A DNA stretch of 64,000 nucleotides, taken from positions 1,961,501-2,025,500 of the forward strand of contig JBBPUQ010000007.1 of assembly GCA_038501195.1 (NCBI GenBank). Reading direction: 5' to 3'. Below, one piece after another: positions 56,666 through 64,000 of the stretch (the first letter of the stretch is position 1; every line of letters begins with the position of its first letter). A program made the position numbers and the translations under genes. This DNA comes from Nemania diffusa (taxonomy: Eukaryota; Ascomycota; Sordariomycetes; Xylariales; Xylariaceae). The notes beneath the pieces were generated by a model. It saw nothing but the letters and a program-made list of their open reading frames with translations. It was not told the DNA's origin and made no database searches.

Positions 56666-58627
56666 GGATGAATTCTATCGCTAGCCCATCTGCCGTGCCC
56701 TACCGTGACCGACGAATATTATTTTCCAAGTGTCACACTCCCATCACCTCGACTAGTTGCTACTAATTGCGGTGATGTCGGTCGACTAGACAGGTTGTAG
56801 GGACATTTATTCTATACTTACTCTATGGCGAGGAAATAAAACCTGTCGCATAGTGCAAAGAAGACTTAAACACAGCTGTCGCGTGCTACTATGCACCGCA
56901 TTACTCTCCACGAGGGGCTATCTGATTCAATCCAACTCTCCACAAGTAAAGAAGAGTCTACTCCGTGGGGGTGGGCACCTGAGACTAGTCTAGTCCATCT
57001 CCGGTCTCGGTTTAGCAGCGGAATCTCGTGAGACCAATCTCCCTCCCGCGCGAGTCGAGGCAATCAGTAGATCGAACTAGGCTGCAGGGCTGGGAGGCTG
57101 AGGGAGTTCTAGTCTAGTTGTCCAGTCTGGAATGCTATACACTATACTCTGCAATGACGTTACTGGAAACCCAACCAAACACAGTGCCTGCAGTGCAGTC
57201 AGTTCAAGCGGAGGGTGGAGAAGCTGGGCTTATTCGCTCGTCTTCGTTTGTGTTCGTCTTCGGCGCTATTCTTGCTCGCCAAAAGGCGCCTATCCATTTG
57301 CAGCCGCGGTGGACACGATGACATGGCACTGATAGAGTCTCGACCGTCGATAACCCCAAGTAGCTCGGCTCGGTTGTTTTAAGCATATATACAGGCTCGT
57401 ATACCACCGACACTTCTACCCTGTGCAACCCCTCGAAGTATCTCTATCTTTGTTCTCTTTCTCTTTCGTATTCTGTATTTGCGCCTATCAGCAGACTGTA
57501 CATAAGCACGGAACGGCTTGGCACGAAGAGCATAGCGGACATTCTATTGGCTCAGCAGCATACTATCCCTTGCATTGCAGCAGCACCTATCGCACCCGAG
57601 AGTCTGGCCCTTTGCCGACTAGGCTATTGTTAATCGGCAGCCGTTGTGTTGCGCTGCTCACTCCCTACTACGTCATCACTCCAGGTATGTCGATGTTTGC
57701 TTATGATCCAACCCCTCACATTCGAATTTCGGGCAGTTCGCCGTCAACGATAACATCGTTTCCCTCACCGCGACTTCAGATGCCCAATTGGCATTCGTGA
57801 TAGAGAGCCGTAATTTGGTCGGCACGCAAACATGTCGGGACTGGTAGACAGCCGTCCAGTTATGTGAACGTGAACTGAGGTATCCTTGCTAGATGCATGT
57901 GACAATGCCCACTGAGTTCCTGGCTAAAGTGGCAGCTATCTCTACTTGAGTAGCTGTAGAGCTGCCAGATTGCCCACCAAAGCCCGATGCCGGTACCTAC
58001 CTACCTACACTGGTAGGTAGTGTGAAACAAGTGTTGGCTGGTAGTGCTGGCTGGTGCGACCGTCGCACAATGGATATCAAGATATACCGACGTCTCATCA
58101 GGAGCAAACCCTCCAGTGTCATACCTGTAGGTACCACCTACCTGCATAGTAGCGTCTTACACGGGTGCTTCAACACACACAAAACGGCATAGAGCTCTGT
58201 GGCTGCCCCTCCCCCGCCTTGCACCCGATTGCACGTAGCAAACGATTAGGTAGGTAGGTAGGTAGTAGGTACGGGATCAAGGCCACCTACCTAACCTACC
58301 TGCCTACCATGTACCGATGTACCCTATCCTACTTGACATAAAGCCATCACATTGTCTACCTACAATTATACAGGGATTCCTACTATTTGCCGTCTACCTT
58401 GGTGATGCAGCAACATTCTCCCTTCTCCTCGTCCACCTAAATTCAAGCTGTATTAGTATTATTAAGACTATTCTCTTGAATCTGTTTTAGTCGCTTGTGT
58501 TTCTTGCTTTGCCTGCTTCTCTGTGTCTCTACCTATCCCTCTTGTCGCTTGCTCGGCCTTCAGATTTCTCAAGATATCAATCGACACGCCTTCTCAAGTA
58601 CTTGTTGGCGCGAACAGCTGAATAACC
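56666..58627. other. Gene-free stretch and upstream region of TPS2
   Basis: 2 kb without a supported gene. A frame at 57,423-57,800 (125 codons) has a hydrophobic start but no family features. The part from 57,990 to 58,320 is full of TAGG/CCTA runs. Bases 58,380-58,620 are C/T-rich with many CTTG/CTCT words and look like a long 5' leader of the trehalose gene. Confidence 0.4.
58249..58310. repeat. TAGG microsatellite facing CCTA microsatellite
   Basis: TAGGTAGGTAGGTAGGTAG is followed some 20 bases on by CCACCTACCTAACCTACCTG, so the two tracts are complementary and can form a hairpin. A similar smaller pair (CTACCTACCTAC, then GGTAGGTAG) lies at about 57,995-58,020. Confidence 0.7.
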
Positions 58628-61600
58628 ATGGCAGAACAGAAACAGCAACCCCCTAGTGGGATTGGTCAACTTAACATTGCCCACGACTCCTCTAGTCCTT
58701 CTCCCTGCACGCCAGGCAGCCTCTCCAGGAGCGAAATTCTAGAAGATATCGAGACCAGCTCGCCTGAACTCGCCCACGAACGAATATCCAATATCACGAT
58801 TCCTGTCACCCCCGATATCGATCGAACTACATACCAAACCCCGGCTTTGCAGCGGACCAACGACGCTGAAAGCCAAGGCTATTTCACCCAGCACCCGAAC
58901 CGGAACAACCGTGCTTCCAAGCCGAACGACCAACTCCAGACCCCCGGCGGGACCACAACATCTTCGCTAAACGACCTACTGAAGGGCGCCATGTCTGGTG
59001 AGGAAGTTCTCAGAAGGATGAGCCAGGCCGTTCGAGGACACAGTGAATCCATTAGCGATATCAAATCTGCAGCTCCTGATCTGGCGCTGACGGGCAACAT
59101 CATTTCCGCGACATTTACCCTTCCTCACACCATCAATTACCACAAAAATGGCGAATGGGTACGTCCAGACTGCATCTTATCGTCGTTCTTACGGCAAACT
59201 AACTCGAGCCGGTCAGGAACTGGGAACCCGGCACGGCCTATCAGCTTTGTTCGATTCTTTTGTCTACCTCTCCTCCGACGAAAGCCCCTGGAACCATTCC
59301 GTGGTTGCATGGACTGGCGAGATAGATTGTTCCTTCGAAAACCCCGCGTCTCCCACGACGCTCCAAGATACTTCTGTGGCTGGAGTAAGCCACCTCTCCG
59401 CGCCGATACCCGTAGAGGGCGATATGCCGCCTACGCCACCTAACTCAGACGGCCTATGGATACCGCGCGATCATCAGAAGGACCTTGAGCGTCGGCTTGC
59501 CGAGGATAAGCGGCTGAAGGCCGTACCTGTCTGGCTTTCTGATGACAATGAGATGGACGATGAAGGCATCGTCCTCAATGATCAGGAGCGCTGGAGGCGC
59601 TATGCCGAGCACTCGCTGTACCCCCTTTTCCATTATAAGCAGCAGGAGCCTAGTGACGGCCGAGCAGAGCGAATAGAGTGGGCTAATTACTACCGGGCTA
59701 ACCTCCAGTTTGCCAATAAGATCATTGAGATATACAAGCCAGGTGATATTGTCGTTATACACGACTATTACCTCTTGCTGCTTCCCAGTATGCTCCGTCA
59801 ACGCATGCCGAACATGTACATCTCTTTCTTCCTTCACTGTCCCTTCCCAAGCAGCGAATTTCTCAGATGTCTACCGCGCCGAAAGGAGGTGTTAGAGGGC
59901 CTTATGGGCTCAAATCTCATCGGTTTTCAGTCATACAGCTATTCACGCCACTTCACCAGCTGCTGTACTCGTATTCTAGAGTTCCCCTCCGATGCAACCG
60001 GCGTTGACGCGTTTGGGGCTCGTGTCGAGGTGGGGGTGTATCCTATTGGCATTGACGCTAAAAGGGTAGAGAAACTTGCATGGGCCAAAGAAGTATCAGA
60101 AAAATGCGACGCCCTGAGAGAGATGTATAAAGGGAAAAAGATCATTGTTGGTCGCGATCGGCTTGATAGTGTTCGAGGAGTCACACAAAAACTCATGGCA
60201 TTCGAACGCTTTCTAGAAATCTACCCCGAGTGGAGAGAGAAAGTGGTCTTAATCCAAGTCACGTCACCCACGAGTAGGAAGGAGGTTAAAGACGACGCGG
60301 AAAACAAGATCGCGAGCAGGGTGAACGAACTGGTCATGAAGATTAACGGTACATATGGTAGCTTGGGCTTCTCCCCTGTGCAACACTACCCCCAATACCT
60401 AGCACCGGAGGAGTATTTCGCACTTCTGAGGGCAGGGGACATCGGGCTGATCACATCCGTTCGGGATGGTATGAATACTACCAGCCTCGAATACGTTGTA
60501 TGTCAGCGTGACACCCATGGGCCTGTGATCCTATCAGAATTCAGCGGGACTGCGGGGAACCTTCGTGATGCACTTCACATCAACCCGTGGGATCTCAGCA
60601 GCGTTGCAAAAGAAATCAACAACGCACTAACCATGTCTTCCGACATGCGCCAATCTATGCAGTCGAATCTCTATGCCCATGTTACGATGCATACGGTGCA
60701 GAGTTGGATTACTAAATTTCTACGGAAATTGGTGGGCACTTTGGCTTCTAATCGAATTGAGAATGCGACACCGGTATTGGACGGCACTATGTTGTTAGAA
60801 CGGTATCGCGCAGCAGACAAGCGGCTTTTCCTATTTGACTACGACGGCACCCTCACGCCTATAGTGAGAGACCCTCACGCAGCGATCCCCTCGGAGCGAG
60901 TCATCCAGACACTCAGAACCATGGCATCGGATCCTCGCAATGCTGTCTGGATCATCTCGGGGAGGGACCAAGAGTTCTTGCAGCAACACCTGGGCCACAT
61001 CACAGAGCTTGGCTTCAGTGCTGAGCACGGCAGCTTCATCCGAAATCCTGGCGAAACCTCGTGGGAGAACCTAGCCGAGACATTAGACATGTCCTGGCAA
61101 GCAGAAGTGGTCAAGGTCTTCCAGAAATACACCGATCGCGTTTTAGGTTTGTCCAACTCTGACCCTGGATGCTTATAATGCTTAATGCTAACTACGAGAT
61201 AGGTTCGTTCATCGAGAGAAAGCGCTGTGCACTTACCTGGCATTATCGCAAGGCCGACCCGGAGTTGGGTGCCCATGAATCCAAAGTGGCCTTACATGAG
61301 CTCAGGTCCACTGTAGCTAAAAAGTGGGATGTTGATGTAATGGAGGGCAAAGCCAACCTTGAGGTCCGACCAACTTTCATCAACAAGGGCGAGATCGTAA
61401 AACGGCTCGTGCGTCACTATAACTCGGATTCTACTGGTGAAACAGACGAAACCAAGACCGCCCAGCAGGATAGCGTTGATGAAGGTTCTAAGCTTGGATT
61501 CGTACTCTGTTGCGGCGACGACTTCACCGATGAGGATATGTTCCGCGCCCTCAATGGGCTCAGTGGTGCACAGCTCGTCGGCGACCACGTCTTCACTGTC

Positions 61601-61777
61601 TCGGTCGGGGCTAGGCACAAGAAAACACTTGCTAAGTGGCATGTCCTAGAGCCTCAAGATGTCCTCGAGAGCGCTGCTCTTCTTGTAGGTGTCGGTCTCA
61701 GCGGCGACCCCACAGACAAATTAAGTCAAGTGAACCTTGCTGCTATGGCCGGCTTGGAGGGCCGCGTGCCAACGTAA
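58628..61777 (+). CDS. TPS2: Trehalose-6-phosphate phosphatase, Tps2/OrlA type (GT20 plus HAD domains)
   Basis: Exons 58,628-59,158; 59,217-61,146; 61,203-61,777 encode 1,011 residues. An N-terminal Ser/Thr/Pro-rich region of about 150 residues is followed by a GT20 (trehalose-6-phosphate synthase-like) domain: RIEWANYYRANLQFANKI, VVIHDYYLLLLPSMLR, SFFLHCPFPSSEF and VGRDRLDSVRGV. The last has Arg where active synthases have a substrate-binding Lys (GRDxxDxxKG), as expected for the non-catalytic GT20 part of Tps2. The C-terminal HAD phosphatase domain shows LFLFDYDGTLTPIV (nucleophile Asp), IISGRDQEFL and CCGDDFTDEDMF. It dephosphorylates trehalose-6-phosphate to trehalose in the cytosolic Tps complex and is important for heat and cell-wall stress tolerance. 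Both introns keep frame (GEW-ELGTRHG and RVLG-SFIERKR). Confidence 0.92.
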
Positions 61778-62769
61778 TTCATGAGTTATCGAAACTACGG
61801 CTAAGGGTATAAACGATGATAGGCATTAACGAGAATAGATCAGAAATTACGCATGCTCAGCTCCATACGTAGATAGGGGCTGTAGAATGCGGATATTGGT
61901 CTTACCAGCTGGAATTAGCTAGGGGTTGAAGGGTGTCTAGAAGGATGCATTGTTTGGCTCATCGGGTGTAGCAAGTAGATATATTTATCACTCAAACCCG
62001 GCCGTTGAAGATTCTTTGCTGATTTTGTGTTGTAATACCAACGATCTATCAGATGAAAAATGCCCCTATACACAGGTCTTCTCAGGGATAATCTATACGA
62101 GTGAATTGACGCATAGAACTTGGAAGCAGCAAGGCCTAATGATATTCATTTCTCGCAGTCCAGTACCAATAGCTGTTTAAGAGCTAGTAAGGCAGTCGCG
62201 GGAGTGTAATCGATTAAAGTTCTCCTTTGCTCCGTGACACTTGTGTGTGTTTCGCACTCTATTAAAGGATAATTAAGTTACTGCTTCTCGAGGCTTCGCG
62301 TAAACTGCTAAGAAAAGGGGAACAACCTACAATGAGTTACGAAAGAACCCAAACGCGATCCCAAGAATAAGTGGTATTGTGGCATTAGAATCGATCCTAG
62401 TAGTAAATAGGAAACGTAATGTAAGCACTGCATATACAGTCTGTAGCCGTAGTGTGATATACTTTACAGGGGCTACTTACGTACTTCGTGGAACTACACA
62501 GCTTTGCACCAGTTGAAGACACAGTTGGGTGTCGTAAGACATGAAGGTATGGGAAAAATGGTAACAGCCTGCTATGAGGTCATATTACTCATATGATAAA
62601 ATCCGTACGCGGATTGTTTTACTAAGCACATTGTAGATATCCTCGACTACCCCTGGTACAGACCGGCAACGCCTTCATTGGCTATATCTAGGCTCAATGC
62701 CCTTCGATAGCGGGGTAGCATGGTAGCTAGTATTTCCTCATCATCATAAACTCCAGCCCCTTGGTGAAC
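61778..62769. other. Intergenic between TPS2 and P450
   Basis: 1 kb; 3' flank of TPS2 and promoter of the P450 gene. No supported gene. Confidence 0.4.
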
Positions 62770-64000
62770 ATGGCAATAATCGAGGCATCAACCTATCTTT
62801 TATACTTCCCAAGTCTCTCCTCGATTTCTCTTGTTTTGTTTGCCGTAGTAGTTTTAGTGAGTTTATGGATATCGTCCGAACATTGTCAAGGTTTACTAAC
62901 AATCCTCAATACCTCCGGTTATTACGGGGCTTTGTCAATATATAATATCTGGCTACACCCACTTGCGAAATATCCTGGACCTCGTCTGGCCGCGGCAAGT
63001 CCGCTATGGATGATATTATCATATTTCCATGGACGGACGCCGACTGATCTCCTAAAGCTGCACAATAAGTACGGGCCGGTTGTGCGAACTGGGCCAAATG
63101 ACCTATCTTTCATCAACCCTATGCAGTGGAGAGAGATCTACGGCTACAAGTCGCGTGGAGAGGTTGAGTTTGCTAGGGACCCCAGATACTTCTCGGGTCT
63201 CGGGAACGATCCCATTATCTTCACTGCAGATACGAACTACCATGGCTATATCCGAAAACTACTAGGCCATGGATTCTCCGAGAGGTCGCTTAGAGAACAG
63301 GAACCCATTTTGAAAGAGTACATCAATACTTTGTTTCATAGACTTGATAAAGAATGTCAAAATGGCGAGCAGCCGTTAGACATAGCAAGCTGGTTCAACG
63401 TAGGTTACTCTCCACGACATAACCAAGGTATACCAGTCTATTAACTCTTGCAGTACCTCATCTTTGACTTTATTGGCTTCCTAAGTAAGGCTCATGAGCT
63501 TGGTCTTATACGGGTTTTATATCTATGAATACTAATAGAGGAACAGCCTTTGGGGAGTCCTTTGACTGCCTAACCACAGGGACTCTCCATCAATGGGTCG
63601 GCGTTTCTTTTGGCCTAGCAAAAACTATGCTGTACCATCAAATGAGCTCCCGGTTACCATATCTCTTGCGAGTCATCTTCGAACGCTATTTCATCCCTCG
63701 AAACGACAAGGGAGTTATGGCGACGCTTCAGTCTACCAATGAGGTATTCCCTGCCGTGTGTGACTCCGGGTAGGCAAGCCACGACTAACCATCAAAAGGA
63801 GAAAGTCCGCCACCGTCTCAACAACCACCCCCCAGTCCCCGACTTCATGGACAGCCTGGTCGAGGCCTTCAACTCGGGGAAGATGACGGCCCAGCAACTC
63901 GAGGGCAACGCGGCAATTCTCGTCTCAGCCGGCAGCGAGACGACCGCAACATTGCTCTCTGGTAAACCACCCCTACACCCATAATTCCTATGATATTAGC
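62770..64000 (+). CDS. Cytochrome P450, partial (cut by window edge)
   Basis: Exons 62,770-63,399; 63,454-63,484; 63,547-63,743; 63,799-63,961 and beyond, giving about 340 residues before the edge. The N-terminal membrane anchor (SISLVLFAVVVLVSLWI) precedes the Pro-rich hinge HPLAKYPGPRLAAASP. The C-helix region is YIRKLLGHGFSERSLREQEP; after two short introns FGESFDCL and a QLEGNAAILVSAGSETTATLLSG I-helix follow, with the oxygen-activating SAGSETT motif. The ExxR and heme-cysteine motifs would lie outside the window. It is an ER-bound monooxygenase resembling fungal secondary-metabolism P450s of the isotrichodermin C-15 hydroxylase (CYP65-like) group. The substrate is unknown. The acceptor of the second intron (GAACAG at 63,546) is chosen by homology to the common LTFGESF motif; another AG four bases earlier is not excluded on frame grounds alone. 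Confidence 0.85.

Noticed and set aside
57423..57800. 125-codon frame with a hydrophobic N-terminus
   Set aside because: The translation lacks conserved patterns and lies in the likely upstream region of TPS2; a GTATGT donor inside it has no convincing continuation.
1..64000. CRISPR arrays, phage or bacterial operons
   Set aside because: No regularly spaced repeats and no Shine-Dalgarno-led gene strings. The introns and gene families are fungal.

Overview
The window is nuclear DNA of a filamentous ascomycete (Pezizomycotina, most likely Sordariomycetes). The signs are short GT-AG introns of roughly 50-100 bases with CTAAC/CTGAC-type branch sites, a dispersed single 5S rRNA gene of fungal type, a large AT-only block of the kind left by repeat-induced point mutation (RIP), and typical fungal families: a HET-domain protein, a CorA-like protein, an AsaB-like oxygenase, a type-B carboxylesterase and a P450. 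The order-level placement rests on my memory of 5S sequences and is only inference.

Layout. Bases 1-10,700 are an almost pure A/T block with no usable genes. It contains a 3.3-kb head-to-tail duplication whose two copies have decayed unequally. GC content returns to normal at about 10.7 kb, with an intact 5S rRNA gene at 11,002-11,120. A sparse accessory region follows: a HET-domain gene broken near its 3' end by one missing base, a palindromic 883-bp TA-flanked element (Fot1/pogo-like non-autonomous transposon), and a nine-exon gene for a CorA-like membrane protein with a 9-nt microexon.

Bases 21.3-29.6 kb hold an MFS exporter, a non-mitochondrial citrate synthase-like enzyme, a divergently transcribed AsaB-like oxygenase and a small C2H2 zinc-finger protein. 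This could be a minimal metabolite cluster, but no backbone synthase is visible. Bases 29.6-32.4 kb are gene-poor with a possible retrotransposon scrap.

From 32.4 kb on, conserved housekeeping genes alternate with gene-poor stretches of 2-5 kb: a prenylcysteine oxidase, the chaperonin subunit CCT6, a small unknown four-exon gene, a secreted type-B carboxylesterase, a small secreted HExxH protein, a MYND-finger protein, a glycine-rich 11-mer-repeat protein, the Golgi-tether subunit COG5, a Tps2/OrlA-type trehalose-6-phosphate phosphatase, and a P450 cut off by the right edge. The esterase and the HExxH gene are much more GC-rich than their surroundings. A truncated 5S copy lies at 50.4 kb and a duplicated 53-nt element of unknown nature at 51.3-51.6 kb.

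The housekeeping genes are functionally independent (folding, Golgi traffic, trehalose, prenyl-protein turnover), so no operon-like logic is expected. The best candidates for a second look are the citrate synthase/AsaB/MFS neighbourhood, the duplicated noncoding element at 51.3 kb, the palindromic element, and the CorA-like gene architecture. Exon boundaries were assigned by eye from splice signals and reading-frame continuity. The sums of exon lengths close in frame for every complete gene except the HET gene.
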